Below, in pieces: positions 32,543 to 41,339 of a stretch of DNA of 64,000 bases. Under the pieces are notes generated by a model. That model had not been told where the DNA came from and did no database searches. It worked only from the letters and a program-made list of their open reading frames with translations. Positions within the stretch are counted from its first letter, which is position 1. The number at the start of each line of letters is the position of its first letter. Made by a program: the position numbers and the translations under genes. Origin of the DNA: Candidatus Solirubrobacter pratensis (lineage in GTDB: Bacteria; Actinomycetota; Thermoleophilia; Solirubrobacterales; Solirubrobacteraceae); assembly GCF_000425945.1 (NCBI RefSeq), contig NZ_AUEK01000007.1:248001-312000 (forward strand), given 5' to 3'.

Positions 32543-32829
32543 GGCAGTAGCCGCCGCAAGCGGGGAACGAGGTCATCCACGAGTTCCTCCACGTGAATGT
32601 TGGTGAGCGGGTAGGTTTCGAGGTAATCGAGGATGTCTCGAATCTCGGCCGCAAGGTCACGATCGCGAGCAGACACGCGGCCCCTCGCCTCAGCGACCTG
32701 AGCCTCAAGATCGGCGCGCACATCTTCGGCGTCAACGAACGAACCGAGAGTTTGCCCCGTGAACGGCGAGTCCTGGGAGTGGAAGCCGTAGCTGGGTGAC
32801 CAGCCTGCGCGTCCGACCTCCTCACTCAT
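32539..32829 (-). CDS. Hypothetical helical protein (96 aa)
   Basis: 96 residues. Mostly helical with a coiled-coil centre (ADLEAQVAEARGRVSARDRD) and a second helix (VEELVDDLVPRLRRLLP). It overlaps both neighbours by a few bases, consistent with translational coupling. Function unknown. Confidence 0.6.
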   Translation of the reverse strand: MSEEVGRAGWSPSYGFHSQDSPFTGQTLGSFVDAEDVRADLEAQVAEARGRVSARDRDLAAEIRDILDYLETYPLTNIHVEELVDDLVPRLRRLLP

Positions 32830-33046
32830 CCTCGGGCTCCTCGGCGGACTCGATGTAGCCTTCGAGCTTCAGGAGCGCGTCGGCTACGGCATTGGTCAGC
32901 GGTGAGCGGCGCACGCGCGTGTCTAGCTTGCGGTACTGCGACGCGAGGTCTTCCGCCTGGAGGACGTTGTGAACCGCGTTGAGGGTGTCCCGGATCAGGG
33001 TAAGGTCGCCTACGAGGATCGGTGCTTCCTTCGTGGGATCAGGCAT
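32822..33046 (-). CDS. Hypothetical helical protein (74 aa)
   Basis: 74 residues, nearly all helix (LTLIRDTLNAVHNVLQAEDL, LTNAVADALLKLEGYIESAE). It overlaps the phosphoesterase stop by 8 nt. Function unknown. Confidence 0.6.
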   Translation of the reverse strand: MPDPTKEAPILVGDLTLIRDTLNAVHNVLQAEDLASQYRKLDTRVRRSPLTNAVADALLKLEGYIESAEEPEDE

Positions 33047-33695
33047 TGATGTACTCCGTAACGTCTACGATTGGGTAGACAGGGTCGTAGACGTCGTTGA
33101 CGTGGGCGACGCTGATGACGGGTGTTCCTGACATGTGCTCGTGAATGCCGTGGCTTTCGTGTATGTGGCCGCAGATGAACACCTGGGGCTTCACTCGGAA
33201 GAGCATTAGGTTGGCAGCCGATGTGCCCACATGGTCGGCGCGAGGGATACGGTCAGCAACGAAATGGGGCGGGCCATGGGAGATCACGATGTCCGTGTCA
33301 TCCGGCACCGCCGCATAGACTCTGGCCAGCGTCGCGTCGGATGCGTAGAAGGCCCAGTACCTGAGGTTAGGTACCCACGGGGTCCCGTAGATGGTTAGCC
33401 CCTGCCAGACCGTGGTCTCGTCGCGCAGGTACGTCCACGGCAAGTCCTTGGGTACGAGATCGCCGTTTTCGAACACGAAGTCGTGGTTACCCGCGACGCC
33501 GATGACCGTCGTGGTTGTCGGCATGTCGAGTAGCCATTCGCGGAACTCAGTGTCGAGCCAGTCAGACTGGCGCGACGCCATCTCGCTGGGCGTCCCGCCG
33601 AAGTCGGGGCAGATATCTCCCGCGATGATGAGGAGGTCACAGGGCTCGACCTCTGGAAGGTTCCCGTGGAGGTCGCTAGTAGCGAAGATCCGCAC
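33039..33695 (-). CDS. Calcineurin-like metallophosphoesterase
   Basis: 218 residues with ordered motifs SDLHGN (7-12), AGDICPD, VAGNHDFVFE, ISHGPPH and CGHIHESHG. These resemble the Icc/YfcE-like branch of small phosphodiesterases. Second of three phosphoesterases in the window and not obviously a copy of the others. Substrate unknown. Overlaps the HAD gene by 20 nt. Confidence 0.85.
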   Translation of the reverse strand: MRIFATSDLHGNLPEVEPCDLLIIAGDICPDFGGTPSEMASRQSDWLDTEFREWLLDMPTTTTVIGVAGNHDFVFENGDLVPKDLPWTYLRDETTVWQGLTIYGTPWVPNLRYWAFYASDATLARVYAAVPDDTDIVISHGPPHFVADRIPRADHVGTSAANLMLFRVKPQVFICGHIHESHGIHEHMSGTPVISVAHVNDVYDPVYPIVDVTEYINA

Positions 33696-34311
33696 TGCTG
33701 AGCGCCCCCTTGTCCATCATCGTGTGGATCAGCAGACGCCACGACGGCGCAAGCTGAATGCCTGGGACATCGGTCAACGCGCGGTTGTACTCCTTCAGTA
33801 GCCCGAACCCGAGACGGGGAGTGTCGGGATTCAGCAGCGCCCAGTCAGCGTCATAGGCGAACTGCACGAGCGTCTTGGGACGGTCGTCCACGATGTAACG
33901 GCACTCACGGACATACGGAATCTTGGAATCGTGCGTGCAGATCAGGTCCCCGGGAGGGAACCCGCAGAAGTCGAACAGCCACGTTGCGGTCGCCTCAGTT
34001 GCCTCGGGCTTGCGCGTGGAGATGTAGAGGATGCTGTCGAACTCCTCAGCGATGTCCCACATGCCCTCGTAGGCGCCCAGGTACGGCTCCTGCGTAGTGA
34101 TGGCGTCGTTGTCGTGACAGCGGTCGATGATCTCCAGCCACTGGGAGAGGTCGATTACGTCAGCGGGTGAACGCCACTCCGGCCATGCGCAGTAGGCGCC
34201 ACGGAGGAGGGTCTTGTCTCCGGACTCGATCGCGAGCTTGGACCACGTATCTCGGGCGAGGTCACCGAAGCTGTACAGCGTGTCGTCAATATCGATTGCG
34301 ATGCTGGCCAT
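33676..34311 (-). CDS. HAD-family phosphatase, 5'-nucleotidase-like
   Basis: 211 residues. The HAD nucleophile motif DIDDTLYSF is at residues 7-15, the second motif ISTRKPE near 95, and the acidic motif YIVDDRPK near 140. This layout fits the 5'(3')-deoxyribonucleotidase-type HAD proteins that phages place beside nucleotide kinases, as here. Probable role in nucleotide pools. GTAACGG precedes the ATG. Confidence 0.75.
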   Translation of the reverse strand: MASIAIDIDDTLYSFGDLARDTWSKLAIESGDKTLLRGAYCAWPEWRSPADVIDLSQWLEIIDRCHDNDAITTQEPYLGAYEGMWDIAEEFDSILYISTRKPEATEATATWLFDFCGFPPGDLICTHDSKIPYVRECRYIVDDRPKTLVQFAYDADWALLNPDTPRLGFGLLKEYNRALTDVPGIQLAPSWRLLIHTMMDKGALSSADLRY

Positions 34312-34317
34312 GTACCG

Positions 34318-34956
34318 TTACCTATTCGGCCAGCGAAGCCCGTAGTGATGGAGCAGCGCCTGAGAGAGGTGCGCCTTGAGATCGTCCAACGTGCCCGAGT
34401 TGTCGATTACTACGTCCAGGTACTCGGGAGCGAGGGGCTTTTCCGAAGCGTGACCATCGCCCTTTGCAACTGTGGGTCGATCGATCTTCCATACCTGGCC
34501 GCCGCAGTCATGGATATGGTCTGCCTCGTTGGGGAAGCGCACGTCGGTGATGACGAGGAAGTCGGCCATCTCGTCTACGTCGGCGCGCCCCCAGTTGGCC
34601 GCCACGGGGTTAGGGAGGACGACTCGCGTCCAGAAGTCATGCCCGAACACGTCGCGATGTGCCTCTGTGCCGTAGTGCTGGAGGAAGACGCGACCGGTGA
34701 TCCCGAGCCTGCCGTAGGACATCTCCGCTTCGTCATCAGAGAGGGAGAAGATGTGCCCGCTCTCCTTGAGGGAGTTGCACCATGCGATGGCGTCTTCCAC
34801 CGCGATGTCGGGGAAGAAGACGCGCGCGGCTGATAGCTTCAGACGGTCAGCGAAGGCGTCACGGATCACGTTCATGTCCGGCAATAGCTCGCGGATGAAC
34901 GTGAGTGATTGATCCTTGCCGGATTCGGCAAGGCCATGCAATCCGAGAAGAGGCAA
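34318..34956 (-). CDS. Deoxynucleoside monophosphate kinase
   Basis: 212 residues from a TTG start preceded by AAGGA six bases upstream. A longer reading would run through the terminator hairpin. The P-loop GLAESGKD is at residues 8-15. VITDVRFPNEADHI and the C-terminal VVIDNSGTLDDL are typical of phage dNMP kinases of the T4 gp1 type. It would supply dNDPs for phage DNA synthesis, along with the ribonucleotide reductase. Confidence 0.85.
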   Translation of the reverse strand: MPLLGLHGLAESGKDQSLTFIRELLPDMNVIRDAFADRLKLSAARVFFPDIAVEDAIAWCNSLKESGHIFSLSDDEAEMSYGRLGITGRVFLQHYGTEAHRDVFGHDFWTRVVLPNPVAANWGRADVDEMADFLVITDVRFPNEADHIHDCGGQVWKIDRPTVAKGDGHASEKPLAPEYLDVVIDNSGTLDDLKAHLSQALLHHYGLRWPNR

Positions 34957-34975
34957 TGTTGTCCTTAGGGAAAGC

Positions 34976-35002
34976 GAAGGGGCACCAGAAAGGTGCCCCT
35001 TC
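34976..35002 (-). terminator. Terminator-like hairpin before the dNMP kinase gene
   Basis: An 10-bp stem (AAGGGGCACC / GGTGCCCCTT) with a 5-nt loop, placed between two minus-strand genes. No long T run follows, so it may attenuate rather than stop transcription. Confidence 0.65.
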
Positions 35003-35021
35003 ACAACGGCTCTAGGTGCGG

Positions 35022-35567
35022 CTAGGAGAGGGCGAGGGCGGTGTCGGCAACGGCGTTGGCCGCGATGCCTGCGATGTAGTTGGCGTCGAAGCCCTGGACG
35101 GCCTGTAGGAGTACCTCGGCGGCACGTGTGCGCTCGCCCACGTACTCGTCTTCGTCGGCCACCACATCGCTGAGGAAGACGATGGCCTGTCCCGCGACGA
35201 GCGAGAGCGGATCCGGGACCGGCGCATGAAGGATGTCCGCGAGGTCGTCCAGACTGACCTGGACGAAGTCGTCGGCCGCCTCGTCGGAAGGCGCGTCGCC
35301 GCAATCGCAGTCGTCACCGCAGAACGGGCCGCCGTCGACCGGGCAGGTGTCCTCGGCCTCCTCGGCGGCGCGTTGCGCGAGGAGAAACTCGGCGGTGCCG
35401 ACATCCTCTTGGACGAAGACCTTGGGATTCGAGAAGTATCCCGGTCCGTATTCACCGCCGGTGGCGAGAGCGCGGTACTTGCCCTTGACGGAGCCGTCAC
35501 TCTCGAACACGGGGTCAAATACCTCGTAGGTGTTGTCGCCATACGCCTGAACAATGATGCTGGTCAT
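35022..35567 (-). CDS. Hypothetical protein (181 aa)
   Basis: 181 residues. N-terminal beta-rich region (IIVQAYGDNTYEVFDPVFE), an acidic Cys-rich centre (CPVDGGPFCGDDCDCGD) and a helical C-terminal half (RTRAAEVLLQAVQGFDANYI). The cysteine cluster may bind metal. No family recognised. Confidence 0.6.
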   Translation of the reverse strand: MTSIIVQAYGDNTYEVFDPVFESDGSVKGKYRALATGGEYGPGYFSNPKVFVQEDVGTAEFLLAQRAAEEAEDTCPVDGGPFCGDDCDCGDAPSDEAADDFVQVSLDDLADILHAPVPDPLSLVAGQAIVFLSDVVADEDEYVGERTRAAEVLLQAVQGFDANYIAGIAANAVADTALALS

Positions 35568-35576
35568 CCTGTATCC

Positions 35577-35822
35577 CTACTTGTTGAGTGCTGTGCGTGC
35601 GTCTTGAAGTGCCTGGTATTCCGCCTCAGCGTGCGGCTCGACCTCTTCTCGAAGGTCTGCCATCTTCGCGGCGTGGAATGCCTTGGCGTCTTCCTCGGTC
35701 CATTCACCCGACCAGACTCGGCGCATGGTGAACGTGTAGTTCGCGTCCTGCTCGTACTTGACAAGCTGGAACTTGCCCCCAACGGAGACGGAGGCGCTGA
35801 CTTCGGTGACTACGGGATCCAT
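35577..35822 (-). CDS. Hypothetical protein (81 aa)
   Basis: 81 residues. Beta-rich start (VSASVSVGGKFQLVKYEQDA) and a long helix (EEDAKAFHAAKMADLREEVE). The ATG lies 5 nt after the pyrophosphohydrolase stop. Function unknown. Confidence 0.6.
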   Translation of the reverse strand: MDPVVTEVSASVSVGGKFQLVKYEQDANYTFTMRRVWSGEWTEEDAKAFHAAKMADLREEVEPHAEAEYQALQDARTALNK

Positions 35823-35827
35823 GTGAA

Positions 35828-36148
35828 CTACGTTGTCGGCCGGACCGCTGCCGACTGCTGAAGGACGATGCCCTGAAAGAAGCCACCGCGCGCGACCCGC
35901 TTCCCGTCCGCGACCAAGAGAAGGTCTTCCTGGACGTAGTTGTCTAGTGCGGCGAGTGCGAGCAACACCTCGAAGATGTCTGCTAGCTCTTCGACATTGC
36001 CTTCCTCTAGGTACTCCGTGACCTCCTCCTGGAGCTTGTCGCGGAGTAGCTGCTCGTACTCGGTGCCCGCAGCGCGATACGTCGTCGGGAAGGATCCCTC
36101 GCGCTGCGCGATGATGAGAGGGATACGATCCCGGACGAGCTTCCTCAC
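35828..36148 (-). CDS. MazG-like nucleoside triphosphate pyrophosphohydrolase
   Basis: 106 residues with a GTG start. KLVRDRIPLII at the N-terminus, LRDKLQEEVTEYLEEG and VEELADIFEVLLAL match the all-alpha NTP-PPase/MazG superfamily, whose EExxE and ExxD acidic residues bind magnesium. It would hydrolyse non-canonical or alarmone-related nucleotides. GTGA overlap with the upstream small gene. Confidence 0.8.
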   Translation of the reverse strand: MRKLVRDRIPLIIAQREGSFPTTYRAAGTEYEQLLRDKLQEEVTEYLEEGNVEELADIFEVLLALAALDNYVQEDLLLVADGKRVARGGFFQGIVLQQSAAVRPTT

Positions 36149-36294
36149 TCGTCTTCGTCCGGAAGGACTCCCATGTTTGCCAACACGGTGGAAGCCATGA
36201 CACTCGACGTGATGGCGAGAGAATTCGCCGCCTCTAGGGCTCCGGCGACACGCTCGACGGCCTCAATGAGACGCTCTGACTGTTCATGCAACAC
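36145..36294 (-). CDS. Hypothetical small helical protein (49 aa)
   Basis: 49 residues with a GTG start and a good ribosome-binding site (GAGGAGAG). The sequence LHEQSERLIEAVERVAGALE is an amphipathic helix, followed by an uncharged segment and an acidic end (LPDEDE). It overlaps both neighbours by a few bases. Function unknown. Confidence 0.55.
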   Translation of the reverse strand: MLHEQSERLIEAVERVAGALEAANSLAITSSVMASTVLANMGVLPDEDE

Positions 36295-36805
36295 TGGTAC
36301 TCTCCTCACTCGACTTGTGGACCAGGGTCATCCCCAGTCCCGACTGTGCTACTGCTTCTGCGTTATCGGCCCCGTAGGCGACGAGTGCTGATGGGGCGCC
36401 GGAGTTGCCTGGGGCTTTCTGCCCGTCGCCTGGTACGAAGGTGAGGCGGCCCGCGACGAGGCACACGGCGTCGGCGTCGCGTACCGTCTCGTGCCACCAC
36501 TTCACGTCGGTGCGCGCGAACACCAGCGCGATTCCGTTGCCGTGATCGCGAAGCTTGTGCATCCACTTGCCTGTGACTCTCCCGTAGGGCGGGTTCATCC
36601 AGACGCGGCCGAACCACCGCTGACTGAGACCGTCGTCGGCCTCAGACATCCAGGTCTTCACGGGAATCCACGGGACGCCCTCAGGCGGCGAGCAGGGGTC
36701 GAGCGAGAACTCGACCCCCAGTGCCTCGAAGACATGTGGGGGCGTGTACCACTCATTCGTTGCCCCCTCGTTCGGTGCGTGGAGCTTACGCCACGGATCC
36801 GTCAC
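36284..36805 (-). CDS. Dam-like phage DNA N6-adenine methyltransferase
   Basis: 173 residues. NEWYTPPHVFEALG (residues 17-30), LDPCSPP (35-41) and the catalytic VWMNPPYG (68-75) identify a phage-type adenine methyltransferase. At 173 residues it is about the usual length for these compact enzymes. It probably modifies phage DNA against host restriction, complementing the ArdC-like protein. Recognition sequence cannot be read from the protein. Confidence 0.85.
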   Translation of the reverse strand: MTDPWRKLHAPNEGATNEWYTPPHVFEALGVEFSLDPCSPPEGVPWIPVKTWMSEADDGLSQRWFGRVWMNPPYGRVTGKWMHKLRDHGNGIALVFARTDVKWWHETVRDADAVCLVAGRLTFVPGDGQKAPGNSGAPSALVAYGADNAEAVAQSGLGMTLVHKSSEESTSVA

Positions 36806-37020
36806 GTCCTCGTGAAGTTGATGAGGTACCCCTTCGAGAATGCGATCTCGTGGATGGAGTTCACGATCTCGGTTGCGTCTGAGTCCGGCATCGGCTTCCC
36901 GCTCGGGTCGTGAACAACGATGCAGACGGCTGGTGACCTCTGCACGTAACCGTGAGAGCGGCCACGCGAGCGTCCGGCAGTGCGACGGCTCTTGGAGCCG
37001 CCGTTCTTCTGTTCAGCCAT
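36802..37020 (-). CDS. Hypothetical basic protein (72 aa)
   Basis: 72 residues. A very basic N-terminus (KSRRTAGRSRGRSHGYVQRS) precedes a short alpha/beta segment (VCIVVHDPSGKPMPDSDATE). It could bind nucleic acid through the basic tail. It overlaps the methyltransferase start by 4 nt. Function unknown. Confidence 0.6.
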   Translation of the reverse strand: MAEQKNGGSKSRRTAGRSRGRSHGYVQRSPAVCIVVHDPSGKPMPDSDATEIVNSIHEIAFSKGYLINFTRT

Positions 37021-37051
37021 GATTACCTCTGGCTAGGGGATGGATACGAAG

Positions 37052-38344
37052 TTAGTACCGCTGGTCGCGCCACATAAGCTTGCCGTCAACGTATGAGGCA
37101 AGTTCTGCCTTGAAGGTGCCGTCAGGCCACACGATTGCCGTGCCGAAGCCGTTCTGCCAGTTGGCGAACCGCTTGTAGCCGAGGCCGCCCTGAATGCGGG
37201 CCATCGTGCCAATCTCCATGCCGGTCACTGTGCAGGGGACGCCGTCAATGTCGTGGACGGTCTTGTGTGTGATCGCCTGGCGATGGGTGTGCGCCATCGC
37301 GATGGAGTGCTGTACCTCGTCCAGGTGTGCGAGGACCGAGGCGCCTGGATCCTTCTTCACCTTCTCGCCGTGAATGGCTGCGAGCACATCGGACACGCGG
37401 TAGTGCGCGTGTGCGTAGCCGCCGTCCGGCTCGATCAGCTTGATGCCGAGAGAGTCAAGGTGCAAGAGGTCACGGATGTCCCACACCGCCCGGAAGGGGT
37501 CCTCGCCAGGGATGTCAGCGGGGCGGATGCCGTGCAGGTTGGTCATATAGTTGATGAGGCGGTTGCGGATCCGCTCATCGTGGTTTCCGAGCAGCTTGAC
37601 CCAGTTCGTGGAACGGCATGCCTGTACGTAGTCCCGCAGCATGAGATAGCCCGAGTTGATTGATGTCTGGGCATCGACGTGCCAATCTGGATTGCCGGGG
37701 TGACGAGACACGTCTGGCAGGTCAATGGTGTCACCCATAAGGACGCCGCGATCCGGGCGGTTGAACTCCAACCACTGGCAGAACTTGTCGTGTAGGTCCG
37801 GGTTCTGGTACGGAGCCTGCTGACATCCGACGAAGACCACTAGCTCGGCGTCGCGGTCGAGCGTGACGTATAGTCGGTCCAGCCGGAAGCTCGGCCCGTC
37901 TACAGCAGGCATGACGAACTCGTACGGCTTCTTGCGCGCGCACGTCACCTTCAACTGCTTCATCGTGACGATGGGGTTCTCGCCGTACTCATCAGCGCTC
38001 CCCATCGTGTCCCATTCGTTGACCGTAAGGGACGTGATCTCCCACTCGTCGGGGTCAAGCCCCCGCTCGCGCAGTAGCTCCCCAGGTGAGTTGAGGACGG
38101 TTGCCGCACGACTCGTTACCGTGGCCTGGTCGCCGTCGATACGGACTCCTGCCTTCTCGGCGTGATCGTCACCCGGAGCTACCGCACCCCAACGTCGAAG
38201 CGCCCGGCGCACCGACCGCTCGGACGTTGTGACACCGAGGGCATACAATTCGCGAACGATCTCGGGGTTCGTGAACGGCCTGGCGTGAAGGTCTAGAATG
38301 AACTCCCGATGCGCGTCAAGCGGGCTTGTCTGGGTCTGAGTCAC
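37052..38344 (-). CDS. HTH plus metallophosphoesterase protein (430 aa)
   Basis: 430 residues. The N-terminal ~60 residues form a helix-turn-helix (FTNPEIVRELYALGVTTSERSVRRALRRWG). The C-terminal half has phosphoesterase motifs GCQQAPY, MGDTIDLPD, LLGNHDERIRN, HGEKV and AHTHR. Such HTH-phosphoesterase fusions occur in large phages and may act on DNA. It overlaps the portal gene end by 29 nt. Confidence 0.75.
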   Translation of the reverse strand: MTQTQTSPLDAHREFILDLHARPFTNPEIVRELYALGVTTSERSVRRALRRWGAVAPGDDHAEKAGVRIDGDQATVTSRAATVLNSPGELLRERGLDPDEWEITSLTVNEWDTMGSADEYGENPIVTMKQLKVTCARKKPYEFVMPAVDGPSFRLDRLYVTLDRDAELVVFVGCQQAPYQNPDLHDKFCQWLEFNRPDRGVLMGDTIDLPDVSRHPGNPDWHVDAQTSINSGYLMLRDYVQACRSTNWVKLLGNHDERIRNRLINYMTNLHGIRPADIPGEDPFRAVWDIRDLLHLDSLGIKLIEPDGGYAHAHYRVSDVLAAIHGEKVKKDPGASVLAHLDEVQHSIAMAHTHRQAITHKTVHDIDGVPCTVTGMEIGTMARIQGGLGYKRFANWQNGFGTAIVWPDGTFKAELASYVDGKLMWRDQRY

Positions 38345-40568
38345 TTGCCTTGTAATCCGGTTCGATGATGCTGTAGGACTGCTTCTTCACCGGCCGGGGC
38401 AGGCGCTCTACCGTCTTCTCTGCGGAGGCGACACGCGGCCGTAGTGCTGTACCTTCATTCTCGGCCGCATCGTGGGTAACCTCAGCCTTGACAGACGATG
38501 TTGGTCCGCCGATGCCGGGCCGCCTCTCCATCGAGATTGCAGGGGCCACCAGACCGCCGCCAGGGCCTCCCTGAGGGCCAGGGGCGGTGATGGCGGGGCC
38601 GCCACCCGGCACGCTGTCTCCGAAGCCTCCAGGGCCAAGCATTCCGCCCGGGGGAGGGGGCATGACGATTGAGTCGCCCGGCGTACCTCCCGGCATCGGC
38701 GGACCGCCTGCGTCGGGTCCCATCGGAGGCCCGGCCATCGGCATCCCGCCGGGCGCACCCGGACCGGGGGTACCCGGTGCGATCGGCATCGAGCCCTGAA
38801 GGACTGTCTCCACCTCGGCCTTGAGGTCGGGCGGGATCGGCAGGTTCTTCTCGTGAAGTACCTTGTAGGTCTTCATCTTCGCTTCCTGCTGAGCGACGGT
38901 CTTCTTGACCAGTTCCTCGTTGTAGTCGTTGATCTCGTCCTCGATGTCGAAGTCAACGCCGATGAGCATGCTCTTGTCGGAGATGGGCACACCCATGGTC
39001 CGGAGTGTCTGGAGGAACTGACGCTCGGTTGCCTCGTCGCGGAGATCGAGCGTCTGGAAGCGAAGCTCCGGGATTAGGAGCTTGTGCCGCTCCACGATGA
39101 CCTTCTTGCCCTCGGCGTCGTGCTCTACGACTTCCTCCATCACCGGCACGCGAGTCTGTCCACGCGTTTCGTACTCGTAGTGCCCCTGAGCCTCTGCCAC
39201 GACCATCGCGCGGGAGCGGAAGTGATCCTTGAGGAAGCCCTGGTAGGTACGGAGAATCTGGTTCAGGAACTCAGCCTGAAGCGCGGAGGATGCATACGGC
39301 TGGGAATTGGATCCAGCGGAGAGCAGTGACGGGTTGACGCCGAAAATCTGCATGAGGCGACGCTCGACGCGATCGAAGTCGTCACCAAGGCGAGGCATCT
39401 GCTCACGCCCGAAGACGTTCTCCATCTCGATGCCGACGTGGTGAACGAGGAGACGGAAGTCCGAGGTAAGAGCGATGTCCAGGTCGTCGCGGAATGCATC
39501 TAGCTCTTCCGGGCCAGGGATGTACGGCGGGTAACCGTCACCCAGGTCCACGATGCCGAGCTTCGCAAGGATGAGCGGGGAGTACAGACGCTCCGCGATG
39601 GCGTCCTGTGACGCTAGGAGCTTCTCCTCGTGGATGAGTGTCCGTAGGCCGCGCAGGAGGATCGGCGTGCCGTGGTCGTCCCACGGTGAGGTCTTGTTGG
39701 CTACCTGCTTGAGGAGGACATCCGAGATGGGGATGTGGTCGCCGCGCTTCAGGTAGGGGATCAACTCGGGGAAGTTGAGTTCTAGCTGGCGATACTCCTT
39801 CGGCGGGGTCTTGGACTGAGCGAGCTTCTTGAGATAGTCCGGCGGTACGATCTTCAGTGATCGTGTACCGAGCAGCGGAAAGTTCTCGATCACCACGTCT
39901 TCCGGGTTGATGAGTTCTTCGCGCTCGAAGATGCCAAGGTTCTCATCGAACGAGGCCATGGGGAACGCCTCGCCTACGGTCCAGTACTCACGACCGAGGT
40001 TGACGAAGAAGTTTTGGTACTCAAGCTGGTCAAGAAATAGCTCGGAGTACCAGTCGGCTAGCTGTTGGTCCTTGCAGTACATCTCCATGCCCACGAGTGG
40101 GAAGCGGGTGAAGATGTCGATGAGGATGGGTACGAGGTGGTGCGTCGCGTAGTAGAGACGGAGCCACTTGTGGAGCTTGTGCCGGTGAGACTCGTCAGCG
40201 GTGTTCCACGGCAGCCCCGTTACGTCCCAGTACTCGATCGGGTCATAGAAGCGAGGAATGGCGGCGAACACGTCGTTGCCGCCGCTGCTGAAGCTCGATG
40301 TACGCTGGACGGAAGAGGCACGGCGTTGCGCCCGCATCGCTCGCATGAGGCGCGTGTTCTGCTCGATCGCCTCTACGCTGTTGGCACCGCCTGCGAGCCC
40401 GGACATGATCGTCCGCTCAAGGTCACCGGGCGATTGAGCCATCCGGTGCATGTCGTGAGCGGCGAGTCGGGCTCGCGCGGTGTTCTGAGGGAGAGCAACC
40501 CCTCGCTTCTGGAGATTGGCTAGCTCTGCGTCAAGCTGCCTCGTGTCAACTCGCTTCTGCATACTCAA
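38316..40568 (-). CDS. Portal protein
   Basis: 750 residues. The core from about residue 100 to 560 has the portal pattern: an N-terminal stem (RFYDPIEYWDVTGLPWN), long helices, FGVNPSLLSAGSNSQPYASSA (a conserved portal segment) and a helical crown with LDLRDEATERQFLQTLRTMG. The last ~150 residues are a Gly/Pro-rich tail unusual for portals. It would form the dodecameric DNA channel at the capsid vertex and dock the terminase. Confidence 0.85.
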   Translation of the reverse strand: MSMQKRVDTRQLDAELANLQKRGVALPQNTARARLAAHDMHRMAQSPGDLERTIMSGLAGGANSVEAIEQNTRLMRAMRAQRRASSVQRTSSFSSGGNDVFAAIPRFYDPIEYWDVTGLPWNTADESHRHKLHKWLRLYYATHHLVPILIDIFTRFPLVGMEMYCKDQQLADWYSELFLDQLEYQNFFVNLGREYWTVGEAFPMASFDENLGIFEREELINPEDVVIENFPLLGTRSLKIVPPDYLKKLAQSKTPPKEYRQLELNFPELIPYLKRGDHIPISDVLLKQVANKTSPWDDHGTPILLRGLRTLIHEEKLLASQDAIAERLYSPLILAKLGIVDLGDGYPPYIPGPEELDAFRDDLDIALTSDFRLLVHHVGIEMENVFGREQMPRLGDDFDRVERRLMQIFGVNPSLLSAGSNSQPYASSALQAEFLNQILRTYQGFLKDHFRSRAMVVAEAQGHYEYETRGQTRVPVMEEVVEHDAEGKKVIVERHKLLIPELRFQTLDLRDEATERQFLQTLRTMGVPISDKSMLIGVDFDIEDEINDYNEELVKKTVAQQEAKMKTYKVLHEKNLPIPPDLKAEVETVLQGSMPIAPGTPGPGAPGGMPMAGPPMGPDAGGPPMPGGTPGDSIVMPPPPGGMLGPGGFGDSVPGGGPAITAPGPQGGPGGGLVAPAISMERRPGIGGPTSSVKAEVTHDAAENEGTALRPRVASAEKTVERLPRPVKKQSYSIIEPDYKASDSDPDKPA

Positions 40569-40612
40569 CTCTACGTACTCGTCCGTTCACCGCGAGAATC
40601 GCGGCGGCAGGG

Positions 40613-41329
40613 TTACGCCTGCTCGAACTCGCTGATCGCGCCGAGTGCCTGAGCGGTGGTGAGGAACCCGGAGGTGACCGGGTTAGCTTGGCCTGTGTCC
40701 GGGAAGGTGTCGGTGTGGATGACCGGCTGGGTGTCTACCTTGCCGATGTCCGTGTTGTGGTCGAGGAGTTCCCCGTACTCACGAGCATCGTTCGCGTAGT
40801 CGGCCGTGTCCTTCACGTCCTGCCGCTCGGACTTGAAGGCGCCGCCGTCCACGTTGATCTCCGGCAGATTGCCGTCTCCGGTGAGTGCGTTTGGCTTCCA
40901 CTTGGTCTTGTCCATTGACGGACCGGATACTTCACCCTTGCCGCCGAGGTTGTCCTCGGCGGTGCGGACCGAGGACTCGACCTCGCCCTTGCCTACGGCA
41001 GACACGTCGTCAGAGAGTGCGCCCTCGCCGTTGTCGTCGCAGGAGCACATCTTCTTCGGGCCAACCTTCCAGCAGCGGCAGTCGTCGCAGAAGGCACCGC
41101 CAGCGATGCGAGCAACGAACGCCGTCACGAGCGCTGCGTCACCCTCGGCAAGGTCGCTCATGGCGCCCTTAGTGAGGGCTACACGAGCCTCGAACTCGTC
41201 CATGGTGGACGCCTGGCGAAGGAACCCCTCGAACTGCTCGGAGGCGCGGAGATTGAAGAGCACGGACGCGTTGCGAGCGGCCGTGCGCTCCTCGTGCTGC
41301 TGTGCTGCGTCGTAGGAGAAGAGATCCAT
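40613..41329 (-). CDS. Hypothetical protein downstream of portal region (238 aa)
   Basis: 238 residues. N-terminal helices (ASEQFEGFLRQASTMDEFEARV), a four-cysteine patch (FCDDCRCW, MCSCDD) and a disordered, acidic C-terminal half. Position between the portal and the 390-residue protein suggests a virion or assembly role. No family recognised. Confidence 0.5.
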   Translation of the reverse strand: MDLFSYDAAQQHEERTAARNASVLFNLRASEQFEGFLRQASTMDEFEARVALTKGAMSDLAEGDAALVTAFVARIAGGAFCDDCRCWKVGPKKMCSCDDNGEGALSDDVSAVGKGEVESSVRTAEDNLGGKGEVSGPSMDKTKWKPNALTGDGNLPEINVDGGAFKSERQDVKDTADYANDAREYGELLDHNTDIGKVDTQPVIHTDTFPDTGQANPVTSGFLTTAQALGAISEFEQA

Positions 41330-41339
41330 TGGTTCAGCC

